Shown: positions 35,510-44,213 of the stretch, piece by piece
How positions within the stretch are numbered: position 1 is the first letter of the stretch
Layout: each line of letters starts with the position of its first letter
From: Methanoregula sp.
Lineage (GTDB): Archaea > Halobacteriota > Methanomicrobia > Methanomicrobiales > Methanospirillaceae
Direction: 5' to 3'
Length of the DNA: 64,000 nt
Assembly: GCA_041645435.1 (NCBI GenBank)
Contig: JBAZQB010000001.1
Span: 682,001-746,000, forward strand
The notes under the pieces: model-generated
The model's input: only the letters and a program-made list of their open reading frames with translations
Told to the model about the DNA's origin: nothing
Databases searched by the model: none
Translations under genes and position numbers: made by a program

Positions 35510-35594
35510 GCCGGGGTAGTCTAGTCCGGGAAGGCGGTAGCCTTGAAAGCTACTGGTGCCCTGCACCTCAAGAGTTCAAATCTCTTCCCCGGCG
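35510..35594 (+). tRNA. tRNA-Ser (UGA)
   Basis: The acceptor GCCGGGG (35510-35516) pairs with CCCCGGC (35587-35593), leaving G as discriminator. The anticodon arm GTAGC-CTTGAAA-GCTAC shows anticodon UGA, a serine codon reader. The long variable arm GGTGCCCTGCACC is typical of tRNA-Ser. The T arm has AGAG-TTCAAAT-CTCT. No CCA is encoded. A TATA-like TTTTTTACATA sits about 27 bp upstream. Confidence 0.95.
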
Positions 35595-35633
35595 TACAGT
35601 TTTTTTCAATTCAGGATTCAGTCTTTTCTCATC

Positions 35634-36056
35634 TCACAATTTCCATATTCTGGCAAAGATAAGGCCGGCAACAGGAAAAGAAACAATTTCCCAGATCCCG
35701 GTGCTGATATAGAAGGCCACCGGCCAGGTCATTGACGTATACATGACATATAAACTGGGAATTGTCATGATTATGATAAGCAGGAGTCCAAATATAAGCC
35801 CTTTTTCCACAGGTGTTCCTTTAAGGGAATCTTTTACCCTATCAAAGACAAATGCCGCTGCGATTGCCACTACAAACGGGTAGAAAAAGAACAGCAGCAT
35901 GATCGGATCGTTCATTGCCCTCATTCCTCCGTATGAACTGATATCAACCGGAATTATGATATTCATTATCAGGTTGACAGCAACCATCAGCACAAGGAGA
36001 ATGGTACCGACAATAATTCCTGCCAGGGCAATATTTTTCACATTCATAAAAAACAA
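35634..36056 (-). CDS. Four-helix membrane protein of unknown function
   Basis: The 140-residue protein has about four membrane helices (residues 9-32, 50-70, 85-105, 112-135), separated by short loops; DRVKDSLKGTPVEKG forms the main cytoplasmic loop. I do not recognise a family. It is convergent with the tRNA-Ser gene and appears to be monocistronic. Confidence 0.75.
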   Translation of the reverse strand: MFFMNVKNIALAGIIVGTILLVLMVAVNLIMNIIIPVDISSYGGMRAMNDPIMLLFFFYPFVVAIAAAFVFDRVKDSLKGTPVEKGLIFGLLLIIIMTIPSLYVMYTSMTWPVAFYISTGIWEIVSFPVAGLIFARIWKL

Positions 36057-36279
36057 TAGTCTAGGACATATTTAATCCCGATACCAGGAAGGGAGAAAGT
36101 AAAAATCCCTTGAAACAAACCCAGCACGTGTTGAGAGAGCTGCATGCATTTTCAGAAACAAATTCCTGAATCCTGCCATTTCCCTCAGTTTCCAATAAAA
36201 AAGCAATTATGTTCAATATCACTGTTTTTATGTGGTTGAACCACCCACAGTACAAGTTAGATAACTCAGAGGATCATTG

Positions 36280-36504
36280 ATGTGCGTTGCAGTTCCCGCA
36301 GAAGTGCTTGAAATAAAAGAGGGAAATATTGGTCTGGTTGATTATGGCGATCTCAAACAAGAGATCCGACTCGATCTAGTGGATGTGAAAATTGGCGAGT
36401 TCGTTCTTGTCCATGTTGGTTTTGCCATCCAGCGACTTTCACGCGAAGAAGGTCTGGAAACCCGGGAAATTTTTAAACAAGTATACGCTGCCCTGGAGGA
36501 TTGA
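36280..36504 (+). CDS. hypC: Hydrogenase maturation factor HypC
   Basis: This 74-residue chaperone passes the Fe(CN)2CO group to the NiFe hydrogenase large subunit. The N-terminal MCVAVPAEVLEI contains the essential Cys2. GDLKQEIRLDLVD and FVLVHVGFAIQRLS are family motifs. The start is the ATG at 36280, six bases after GAGG. The stop overlaps the hypA start (TGATG), so hypC-hypA-hypE is one operon. Confidence 0.95.
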   Translation: MCVAVPAEVLEIKEGNIGLVDYGDLKQEIRLDLVDVKIGEFVLVHVGFAIQRLSREEGLETREIFKQVYAALED

Positions 36505-36842
36505 TGCACGAGTTTTCCATTGCCTATGACCTGTACGCTACCGCACGCAAGGCGGCACTCGAGAATAACGCCAGCAAGGTAAAAAAAATCAGCGTTGAAG
36601 TTGGTAAGATGGCAATGGTAAATCCTGAGCAGGTCACTTTTTTGTTTGGAACGATTAAGGAAGAAGATCCCCTTTTTGAAAAAGCCGAGCTTGTCTGCAC
36701 TGAAATGCCCCCACAAACAAACTGCACCTGCGGATATTCCGGTGATGAAATATATATCTGCCCCGGATGTGGGGCCCTGCCCAGGATGGTAAAGGGCAGG
36801 GAAATTGTTGTCACAAATATTGAAATCGAGGTTGAGGACTGA
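36504..36842 (+). CDS. hypA: Hydrogenase nickel incorporation protein HypA
   Basis: The 112-residue nickel metallochaperone has the nickel-binding N-terminus MHEFSIA, with His2. A zinc-binding region has CTCGYSGDEIYICPGCG. It delivers nickel to hydrogenase, usually with HypB, which is absent from the window. Stop and next start (hypE) are adjacent. Confidence 0.94.
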   Translation: MHEFSIAYDLYATARKAALENNASKVKKISVEVGKMAMVNPEQVTFLFGTIKEEDPLFEKAELVCTEMPPQTNCTCGYSGDEIYICPGCGALPRMVKGREIVVTNIEIEVED

Positions 36843-37838
36843 ATGAAAGTCAACATGATGCACGGCGCCGGCGGAGAAGTAATGGGCGAACTTTTACAGA
36901 CGCTCACAAAGTTCAAGCATAACAATGCCGGGGGTATAGGTCTTGAGGCTATGGATGATGGGGCCGTTATTCCGTTTAATGGTGAAAATCTTGTATTCAC
37001 CACCGATTCCCATGTTGTCCGCCCGATTTTTTTCCCGGGCGGGGATATCGGCAGAATTTCTGTCTGCGGGACCGTTAATGATCTTGCCATGATGGGGGGC
37101 CGGCCGATCGCTCTCTCCTGTGGCATGATTCTCGAAGAGGGATTCGAAATCGATGATCTCGCGAGGATTGTTGCATCGATGGATGAAGCACTGGGCGAAT
37201 GCGGGGCAAACCTTGTTACCGGGGATACAAAAGTGATGGAAAGGGGTGCGCTTGACGGTATCGCGATCAATACTGCCGGAATCGGCATTGCAAAAACAGT
37301 TGTCCGGGACAATGGATTAGTTCCCGGGGACGTGATTATTGTTTCAGGTACTCTGGGGGATCATGGCCTTGCCATTATGGCACACCGGGAAGGTTTTGAT
37401 CTTGGCGAGCAGATAAAATCGGATGTAGCCCCGCTGTGGAAAATGGTGGAAAAAGCGCTCGATGCAGGCACTATTCATGCAATGAAGGATCCGACACGAG
37501 GCGGGTTTGCGAGTGCCATCAATGAGATGGCAAGAAAAAGCGGGGTGTGCATCCGTATTCAGGAGGAGAAAATTCCTATACGTAAGAACGTGAAGAGTGC
37601 AGCTGGCATGCTGGGTATCGATCCGCTCGAAGTGGCTAATGAAGGAAAAGTGGTAATGGGAGTCCCGGCGTCCTGCGCTGATGCGGTTCTGTCTGCGCTG
37701 CGCTCGCATACCTATGGAAGAGATGCCGTAGTCATTGGCACGGTCACAAACGGTGCCCATGTCATCATGGAAACAACCATTGGTGGTGAACGATTCATTG
37801 AACCCCCCATGGGAGATCCCGTACCTCGTGTGTGCTGA
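36843..37838 (+). CDS. hypE: Hydrogenase maturation carbamoyl dehydratase HypE
   Basis: HypE dehydrates a thiocarbamate on its C-terminal Cys to thiocyanate, the source of the cyanide ligands of NiFe hydrogenase. The 331-residue AIRS/PurM-type ATPase begins VNMMHGAGGEVMGEL. It contains DDGAVIPF, GTVNDLAMMGGRPIALSCG and DPTRGGFASAINEMA, and ends PRVC with the functional Cys. The Hyp partners B, D and F are elsewhere. Confidence 0.96.
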   Translation: MKVNMMHGAGGEVMGELLQTLTKFKHNNAGGIGLEAMDDGAVIPFNGENLVFTTDSHVVRPIFFPGGDIGRISVCGTVNDLAMMGGRPIALSCGMILEEGFEIDDLARIVASMDEALGECGANLVTGDTKVMERGALDGIAINTAGIGIAKTVVRDNGLVPGDVIIVSGTLGDHGLAIMAHREGFDLGEQIKSDVAPLWKMVEKALDAGTIHAMKDPTRGGFASAINEMARKSGVCIRIQEEKIPIRKNVKSAAGMLGIDPLEVANEGKVVMGVPASCADAVLSALRSHTYGRDAVVIGTVTNGAHVIMETTIGGERFIEPPMGDPVPRVC

Positions 37839-37921
37839 GTTTCTCTTTGATTTTTAATAATAAACCAATGATACCGTCAAATTCTCTTACATCTTTTTAG
37901 CCATTATCTGGCTGCATTTTT

Positions 37922-39274
37922 TTAGATTTTTACTTTGGAGCCATTTCCCAAAATCGAACGATAGGTGCCCGGAGGGGCATGGATCACAAACCGGGCTCCT
38001 TTTCCAAACGTTCCGTTTTCTGTTATAGTGAGATTGGTGATTGCGAGGATTTCACGGGTTAAAAAAAGGCCAAAACCTGTATGTTTGAAATATTCTCTCC
38101 GGAAGATCCGCTCTTTGGCATCATCCGGAATTCCTGTTCCGTTATCTTTAATGATTATGTCGATGCCGTCACGGACAGACTCTGAAAAGATCTCTATTTC
38201 AGTTACCCGTTCCCCATGACGAAGGGAGTTCTCAATCAGGTTGTAAAATACCTTCTCCAGTAAGGGATCTGCATATATTTCAAACGAAGCGAGATTCATC
38301 GTAACCCGGATATGATGAATATCAAGAGTTGCCATCACGAGTGAGACAGTCTCAGCGATATTATGCCATTGGGGGGAATGAATTCCAATATTCTGGTAAT
38401 CACGGGTGAACAGGATCTGGTTGCGAATGGCATTCGCTGCCTGTTCTTCCTTGGTTACGTAGGAGAGTAACCGGGAATCCTTAATATCTTCACGTGAGAG
38501 ATCAAGGTATCCGATAAGCGCTGTGAGCTGGTTGAGAATATCATGGCGGGTTACATTGTTGAGCAGGTTGAGCTTGCGGTTGGCAAGACTGAGTGCATTT
38601 TGCGCCTGTTTTTGTTCAGTAATATCAACAACCGTACAGAGAATTGCTGGTTCAGCGCAGTCCGTTGCAGACACCAGTGCCCATCGTATACCCCCGTCGG
38701 CGCAGGTGAATTTTACCTCAATATCCCCTACCCTTTGCTTATCTTTTATTTTAGACAGAAATGACTCCCGCTCGGTACTATCGGTAATGATTTCGGGAAG
38801 TGTCTTTGATAACAGCACTTCACAGTCAAAACCTATGAACTGTGAAAATTTCCGGTTAGGATCGAGAATCAGGAATTTTTCCCGATCGTAACTGAATGCT
38901 CCTGCCTGCGAGTTAAAAAATGATCCGCAACTCCTTTCACCCTCTTTGCGGTATTCCCGCGAATAGGTTGATATGAGCACTCCGATGGAGACAAAAATAA
39001 AAAACCACACGGTTGCCTTGGCAAATATACCCGTATCCGGAAGTCCGAGGGAATACACAAGACCGATATAGAGCCACCCGACAAAAACGGTAACAAATAT
39101 GCTGATCTTTGGCCGGGTATAAGCAATAAGCACTACCGGAATTAGGTAGAAGTAAGGAAAAACGTCATAGATTCCACGGGAGATAGAGATGTATGTTATG
39201 CCAATTGAGGCAAGGACACTCAGAAAAATAAAAATATCAAAGATTACTTTTTTTTCCTTGCTTATTGGGTGCAT
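37922..39274 (-). CDS. Membrane sensor histidine kinase
   Basis: The 450-residue protein has four N-terminal membrane helices (residues 8-28, 35-52, 58-76, 85-105), a PAS domain at about 118-220 and then the phosphoacceptor helix with RHDILNQLTALIGYLDLS (His near residue 245). The HATPase domain follows, with the N box NLIENSLRHG, DNGTGIPDDAKERIF and HTGFGLFLTREI. No response regulator adjoins. The signal is unknown. This PAS-HisKA layout is common in Methanomicrobiales. Confidence 0.9.
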   Translation of the reverse strand: MHPISKEKKVIFDIFIFLSVLASIGITYISISRGIYDVFPYFYLIPVVLIAYTRPKISIFVTVFVGWLYIGLVYSLGLPDTGIFAKATVWFFIFVSIGVLISTYSREYRKEGERSCGSFFNSQAGAFSYDREKFLILDPNRKFSQFIGFDCEVLLSKTLPEIITDSTERESFLSKIKDKQRVGDIEVKFTCADGGIRWALVSATDCAEPAILCTVVDITEQKQAQNALSLANRKLNLLNNVTRHDILNQLTALIGYLDLSREDIKDSRLLSYVTKEEQAANAIRNQILFTRDYQNIGIHSPQWHNIAETVSLVMATLDIHHIRVTMNLASFEIYADPLLEKVFYNLIENSLRHGERVTEIEIFSESVRDGIDIIIKDNGTGIPDDAKERIFRREYFKHTGFGLFLTREILAITNLTITENGTFGKGARFVIHAPPGTYRSILGNGSKVKI

Positions 39275-39422
39275 TGTCTTTTTGCCTCGTAAACCCTTTT
39301 TGATATATCCGAAGTAATGTGATTCCCCTGGTGGATGTAGTGAGTTGCAGCTGTTTAATATAAAATCATAGTGGTCATAAAAAAGCCTGATTGGTTATTG
39401 CGGGTGTATTTGGATTTGAAAA

Positions 39423-39983
39423 TTACGAGATATAATGCATTAACAGGTCCAGTGCCTCAAGTTCTTGTTTTCCACCGCATTTTCTGATAATTCCCGCATG
39501 ATAATCGATTTGCTTGAGAAGTTCCGGATCCCGGTTCACCTTATACCTCGTTGCGTGCACGGTTGTATCAATAATGCTGTTAAAACCGCGGTTTACCGGG
39601 TGCAAAGACACTGCTTCGATAATCTCTTTCTGGAGCGTTAAGGTGACCATCAGTGCTTCAGAGGTTTTTTTATCAACCGTTGCGGTGAACGCAGCCCATG
39701 CATCCGCATCCTTAAGCCGGTGAATTTTTCTGCCATTGACGGTTTCTTCTATAAACGAGTCATGGGAGATATCCTCAAAGGCCGTTGTTACGTATAGGAT
39801 CGGATTATATACGAAATTTGCCACCAGCCAACCGTTTTTCTCAATATTATTCGCGGTGTGGCTGCCGGTAAACAGCACCATTCTTGCCACACCTTGACGA
39901 TAAATGATACCCATAGGTGCCGCATTGAACTCAGTTGTTGCAATAACTTCGTTAATACCCGGTTTTAAGAGTCCCATTCCCAA
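39423..39983 (-). CDS. DUF447 family flavin-reductase-like protein
   Basis: The 186-residue protein starts GINEVIATTEFNAAPMGIIYR and contains FTGSHTANNIEKNGWLVANFV, the pattern of DUF447 (COG2457), a split-barrel FMN-binding fold. It overlaps the CitG-like gene upstream by 19 bp. DUF447 and CitG-like genes are, to my recollection, also neighbours in tetrahydromethanopterin-related clusters of methylotrophs. A role in cofactor synthesis is therefore plausible but unproven. Confidence 0.8.
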   Translation of the reverse strand: MGMGLLKPGINEVIATTEFNAAPMGIIYRQGVARMVLFTGSHTANNIEKNGWLVANFVYNPILYVTTAFEDISHDSFIEETVNGRKIHRLKDADAWAAFTATVDKKTSEALMVTLTLQKEIIEAVSLHPVNRGFNSIIDTTVHATRYKVNRDPELLKQIDYHAGIIRKCGGKQELEALDLLMHYIS

Positions 39984-40795
39984 CCCTCACCCAGTGCTAC
40001 AAAGATTGCTGCTATGGTAATATCGGCAATCGAACCAGGGTTGATGTTCCGGTCAATGCAGTCCTGGTCAAAATTTGCCAGGGTTTCATTTCCATCAAGC
40101 ACTTCCCGGGCTTTGCGCATGGTTTCCTGTGCAACAACAGTCCCGTGCTTTTTTATAATGAATGTATCCGGTTCCTGTGCAAGAAGTGTAATGAACATCT
40201 GAACAATGGATTGTCTTCCCGGGCCAAATTGTTTGAGCAGATCTGCACCCCGCCGGGTCAGCGGAAATCCGGTTATCCACTCACGAGCCACCATGTCCTG
40301 TGCAGCGGAATGCTGCATGACATCCAGAAGGGTCATCTCGCGATCCCGTAATTCCGCAAGCGATTTAGGATCATTCACATCCAGTTCATCATTGGAATAG
40401 GTATGGACTTTGGTCAGGCCGAATGCCCGGTAAAAAGCGACAGCATCGGATGTATCTGTTTTTTCAATTGCTTTCATTGCACCATCGATTGAACGACCGT
40501 ATATAAGGGGAATAAGGAGGATGAATGCACCAAAATGGGTATTTCCACCCTCGTGACAATTAGTCTGCTGGACCGCATGTCGTATAATCTCGCCGATCCT
40601 CCCCTCGCTCTTCTCTGCTTCTTCAAGTGCCGGGCGTGCAAAGAGGGTAGAAGCAAGAAAATGTTCAAGACGTGTTTCAGGATAATCATGACAGCGATCG
40701 ACATTACCGGGTTTGGGAAATGCGCACACTTCCAGCATCATCGCAAGCTGGGCCCGTTCAGCTGCTCTCATCGGAAGGCAAGTCATGAAAAACAC
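39965..40795 (-). CDS. CitG/MdcB-like triphosphoribosyl-dephospho-CoA synthase family protein
   Basis: The 276-residue helical protein has the family motif CAFPKPGNVDRCHDYPETRLEHF near residue 28 and NCHEGGNTHFGAFILLIPL near residue 80. In bacteria the family makes the prosthetic group of citrate or malonate decarboxylase, but methanogens lack those enzymes. The archaeal members probably attach a phosphoribosyl-type group in another cofactor pathway. The gene overlaps both its neighbours, marker 9 upstream by 38 bp and DUF447 downstream. The exact ATG (40795, 40786 or 40771) is uncertain. Confidence 0.82.
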   Translation of the reverse strand: MFFMTCLPMRAAERAQLAMMLEVCAFPKPGNVDRCHDYPETRLEHFLASTLFARPALEEAEKSEGRIGEIIRHAVQQTNCHEGGNTHFGAFILLIPLIYGRSIDGAMKAIEKTDTSDAVAFYRAFGLTKVHTYSNDELDVNDPKSLAELRDREMTLLDVMQHSAAQDMVAREWITGFPLTRRGADLLKQFGPGRQSIVQMFITLLAQEPDTFIIKKHGTVVAQETMRKAREVLDGNETLANFDQDCIDRNINPGSIADITIAAIFVALGEGWEWDS

Positions 40796-41924
40796 CGCTC
40801 ATTAACGTATCAGAGAGATCCCGCTTGAGACACATATATTCTTTCTTTGAAAGGCCAACCTGCTTGATGGTCATATCCCGGAACATGCAGGGGGATGAGG
40901 TTTTACAACACCAGCAAAGGCTGCCAAAACACGTCTGTTGCCCGGGTTCAAGCGGTGTGCCTGTTACGGCTTCCTGTTTCATGCGTATGTATTTTTCTTT
41001 TTTAATCCCCATTCGTGCCAGTGTCGGGATGAGGGGGCACTCTTTTACCGGCATACAGCAGAATGCCAGTGCGCGGATGTCCCCGCCACGACAGAGCTGC
41101 TTGGGTGCATTATACCACCCCTCTTCATCAGTGAATCGTGTTATAGCGGCATCCAGACCGGATAATGTCCGTATGTCTGATTGCCGTGCGAGTGACACAA
41201 GATCCGCGCCATGGGAGAGCATATCCTTCATCTTATCAAAACTGGTGATGGAATTATTGGCAATCAGCATCAGGGGACAACTGTTTCGTATCTGCCGGAG
41301 TTTTGCCGGGCCGCAATCCATGAGATCAATATGGAGGATATCAGCTCCGGCTTTCCAGAGAATCCGGGCAAGATCCCGGTCATCTGCTGACACACCAGCC
41401 CGGATCTTTACCGAGACAGTTACCCCATGGCTCTTTAGTGCCGAGATAATTGCTACAAGTTTATCCGGATTTTTTAAGTAATATTCTCCACAACCGGCTG
41501 CTATCATTTCTGGCTGGCGACAATGAGCATCGATTTCATAGACCACCCTGTCACCAATTGCAGCAGCTACAGAACTGAAAGCATCCGGTGTACTCCCACG
41601 AAGATTGATTCCCAGGATCACATCATTTTTTTCCATTTTGGCGATCTGCCGGGTCAATTCTTCGACAGGATTGTCGCATAAAAATTCCTTGCGATCTCCA
41701 TGCGAGGCGATGACATTTGCTGCATCCATAGTCCGCTGATCGATGGAATATCCACCAATGAATGCAAAGCCGATATGTCCGGTTCGTTCGATAACATATG
41801 CTGCATCAACAATGCCCGCCATCGACGCGATTCCGACGGGGGTCCTGACCACACGGTCATTAATGAGCAGTCCGAATCGCTCAAATGCATCCATCATGAG
41901 TTCATATCCGTTGAGGCTGATCAA
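40758..41924 (-). CDS. Methanogenesis marker 9 protein, dihydrouridine-synthase-like
   Basis: The 388-residue protein combines a TIM-barrel like that of tRNA dihydrouridine synthases (VKIRAGVSADDRDLARILW, ADILHIDLMDCGP, LIANNSITSFDKMKDML) with a Cys-rich C-terminus (FCCMPVKECPLI; CFGSLCWCCKTSSPCMF). The C-terminal Cys cluster marks methanogenesis marker 9, found essentially only in methanogens. It probably binds an iron-sulfur cluster. The substrate is unknown. It heads an overlapping operon with the CitG-like and DUF447 genes. Confidence 0.85.
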   Translation of the reverse strand: MISLNGYELMMDAFERFGLLINDRVVRTPVGIASMAGIVDAAYVIERTGHIGFAFIGGYSIDQRTMDAANVIASHGDRKEFLCDNPVEELTRQIAKMEKNDVILGINLRGSTPDAFSSVAAAIGDRVVYEIDAHCRQPEMIAAGCGEYYLKNPDKLVAIISALKSHGVTVSVKIRAGVSADDRDLARILWKAGADILHIDLMDCGPAKLRQIRNSCPLMLIANNSITSFDKMKDMLSHGADLVSLARQSDIRTLSGLDAAITRFTDEEGWYNAPKQLCRGGDIRALAFCCMPVKECPLIPTLARMGIKKEKYIRMKQEAVTGTPLEPGQQTCFGSLCWCCKTSSPCMFRDMTIKQVGLSKKEYMCLKRDLSDTLMSGVFHDLPSDESS

Positions 41925-42054
41925 CCAAATTACTTTGCATAGTATTTCGATAAAACGCAGATATATCTCATGCTTCCTTTGGATAACGCATTCTTTTTAA
42001 AAACATACACACTCTTACGTTTTGAACGGTCTCTTGTGCAAATATAAGTTTTTT

Positions 42055-42507
42055 TTAAAGATGATCGAGAACATAACCATCCCTGGACTGTCCAAATGCA
42101 ATATAGTGTCTTGCATCTTTAAGGGTGATTCCCCGCTTATTCCTGAAATGTTCAATCACCGTTACCCAGGGAATGAGGAATGCCTCGCCTGTTTTTCCGG
42201 GACCCTGACGAAACTCAAGTGCCAGAAAACCGATCCGATTGGTTTTTACCAGAAAATCAGAAATTGCTTCAACCGGGTGCACATGTTGTTTATCGGAATG
42301 AAAGTGCTGGGAAAAGTAGAGTTTTTTATCAATAATTGATTTGCATTCAATCAAAAGATTATATGCGGGATTGGGAGAATCAACAATCACACCAGCAACC
42401 GGAGATCCCGTTTTTTGCAGTTTACATCGAAACGCAAAACCCTGTATCTGCTTTGTTTTGAAAAAACGGTTCAGGCTATTGACAATTGCCCGCTCGAAAT
42501 CACTCAT
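42055..42507 (-). CDS. Hjc-like PD-(D/E)XK nuclease-fold protein
   Basis: The 150-residue protein resembles archaeal Holliday junction resolvases and related nucleases. The catalytic pattern fits: an early Glu (DFERAIVNSL), Asp in AGVIVDSPN and the E-x-K of YNLLIECKSI. HPVEAISDFLVKTNRIGFLALEF matches the second half of the fold. It could cut DNA junctions, or be a related nuclease. No repair partners adjoin it. The surrounding sequence is AT-rich. Confidence 0.7.
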   Translation of the reverse strand: MSDFERAIVNSLNRFFKTKQIQGFAFRCKLQKTGSPVAGVIVDSPNPAYNLLIECKSIIDKKLYFSQHFHSDKQHVHPVEAISDFLVKTNRIGFLALEFRQGPGKTGEAFLIPWVTVIEHFRNKRGITLKDARHYIAFGQSRDGYVLDHL

Positions 42508-42552
42508 TGGTTATTGGTGTGATGCAATCTTAAAAAAAACCATTTGGTAAGA

Positions 42553-42561
42553 ATTTTTAAT
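42553..42561 (+). promoter_or_regulatory. TATA box of the cfb cluster
   Basis: TTTTTAATC about 27 bp before the cfbA ATG suggests transcription starting at or next to the start codon, so cfbA would be leaderless. No Shine-Dalgarno element precedes the ATG, which agrees. Confidence 0.5.
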
Positions 42562-42585
42562 CATAGCAGTAATACTATTTGTTAT

Positions 42586-42987
42586 ATGGGTAAGAAAGGA
42601 ATGTTACTCGTAGGGCATGGAAGTACGATGCCCTACAATCAGGATCTTGTAGAGAAAACCGCTGCTATGATCAAGGCAGGGAACACGGATTTTATCGTTA
42701 AGTGTGGTTTTATGAATATGAACAAACCCACGATCAAGGAATCACTCAATGAGTTTCGCAATGAACCTATTGACGTACTCGTCGTTGTTCCCCTGTTCCT
42801 TGCAAAGGGTGTCCATATTGAAAAAGATATTCCCGGCGAGATCGGACTGCCTGAAGGCATCAAGAAAGGGAGTTTTACCTTGAATGGGAAATCGATCCCG
42901 CTCGTATATGCAGATCCGATCGGAAGTGATCCCCTGCTTGCTGATCTGATGGTAAAGAATGCAACAAAAGCACTTTCCATACTCTAA
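42586..42987 (+). CDS. cfbA: Sirohydrochlorin nickelochelatase
   Basis: The 133-residue small CbiX-type chelatase has the catalytic start MLLVGHGSTMPYN and the metal-binding region VVVPLFLAKGVHIEKDIPGEIG, containing the second His. In methanogens it inserts nickel into sirohydrochlorin as the first step to coenzyme F430, and can insert cobalt for cobalamin. The frame extends upstream to 42544, but only the ATG at 42586 gives a sensible N-terminus. It leads the F430 gene cluster. Confidence 0.93.
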   Translation: MGKKGMLLVGHGSTMPYNQDLVEKTAAMIKAGNTDFIVKCGFMNMNKPTIKESLNEFRNEPIDVLVVVPLFLAKGVHIEKDIPGEIGLPEGIKKGSFTLNGKSIPLVYADPIGSDPLLADLMVKNATKALSIL

Positions 42988-42995
42988 TTTTTTTT

Positions 42996-44213
42996 ATGCA
43001 CATCCTGGTACTGGATACTATCCATGGCGGCAGGGAAATCAGCGGCATGTATGCCGATCAGGGACATGTCGTTGAGGTTGTGGATGTCTATACCGGTACT
43101 ACTCCGGAAACTGCGGAGAATGCAAGAACCCGGACGTACAATCTTATCATAGCTCCGGTACACCTTGACCCGGCACACCCGCTTCTTCAAAACCGTAATA
43201 CCCCAATAATTACCCACCACAATGCAGTATGCCAGTTGCTGGGTGAAAAACTTCCCCGACCTATGATCGAGGTAACCGGGGCACGGGGAAAGACTACAAC
43301 TGCCCATGCTCTTGCCTGCCTGTTACCAGGAAAGGGTATACTGCATACTTCAACAGGAACCTATGCATATCCGACAAAGAAACTTCTCGGGAAATGCAGT
43401 ATCACACCTGCATCGGTTCTTGCGGCAGTACAATCCGCCAACCAGATGCAGGGCTGGCTGGTAGCGGAGATATCCCTCGGGGTTACCGGGGCCGGGGATC
43501 TCGCGATCATCACTTCACCAGAAGATTATACCTTTGCTGCCGGCAGGAAGTCTGCGGTAAAAGAAAAGATTGCTTCTGCAAAACACGCAAAACGCATCCT
43601 TGTAGCGGAAGGGGTTGTATGTGACTATGAAAATGTCATACATATTGAGGATGTTGCCCGGTGCGAAGGGATATCCTGCACTGTGGAGTTGGACGGAAAG
43701 CGTTTTACCCTGACAAATCCTTTGTTCAGCCTGCCCCCTTACCGCCTTCCCCTCATGCTCGCGGCGGCAGCAGCAGTGATACTTCAAGTAGATCCAACAC
43801 CCCTCAACCATTTTGTTGCACTTCCAGGAAGGATGTCGATCAGTCATGAAAAGGATATCATCATTGTTGATAATGCAAATACCGGAACGAATGTCACAAC
43901 AACGATCTGTGCCGCCCGGTATGCACGGCATTGCGCCGGAACCAGCGAGCTGACCCTCGTTATCGGGCAGGTGGAAGGAGATGGCGCAGTCTGCGAAGGC
44001 TTCTCCCCTGACCAGATCACCGGTGCAATTGAGAGGGTATGTCCTACTAAACTTATCTGGGTGGGACGGAACCCGGAACCGGGTTCTGATGCCTCAAAAT
44101 TAATCCAGAATCGGATTGATGCTCACTGTACAACACTTGATGAAGGCCGGAAGGCTGCTATTGAAAAAACCGGCAAAGGATCCATTGTTCTTGCTGTTAA
44201 AACCTGGAGATAA
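42996..44213 (+). CDS. cfbE: Coenzyme F430 synthetase (MurF-like)
   Basis: This 405-residue ATP-dependent ligase-like enzyme closes the final carbocyclic ring to give F430. The P-loop EVTGARGKTTTAHALACLL (near residue 92), AEISLGVTGAGDLAIIT and VDNANTGTNVTTT fit the Mur-ligase fold. VHLDPAHPLL in the N-terminal domain is family-specific. It lies 8 bp after cfbA, with cfbD immediately after its stop. Confidence 0.92.
   Translation: MHILVLDTIHGGREISGMYADQGHVVEVVDVYTGTTPETAENARTRTYNLIIAPVHLDPAHPLLQNRNTPIITHHNAVCQLLGEKLPRPMIEVTGARGKTTTAHALACLLPGKGILHTSTGTYAYPTKKLLGKCSITPASVLAAVQSANQMQGWLVAEISLGVTGAGDLAIITSPEDYTFAAGRKSAVKEKIASAKHAKRILVAEGVVCDYENVIHIEDVARCEGISCTVELDGKRFTLTNPLFSLPPYRLPLMLAAAAAVILQVDPTPLNHFVALPGRMSISHEKDIIIVDNANTGTNVTTTICAARYARHCAGTSELTLVIGQVEGDGAVCEGFSPDQITGAIERVCPTKLIWVGRNPEPGSDASKLIQNRIDAHCTTLDEGRKAAIEKTGKGSIVLAVKTWR

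Noticed and set aside
36061..36255. Minus-strand ORF of 64 residues upstream of hypC
   Set aside because: No ribosome site, no conserved motif, and it covers the likely hypC promoter.
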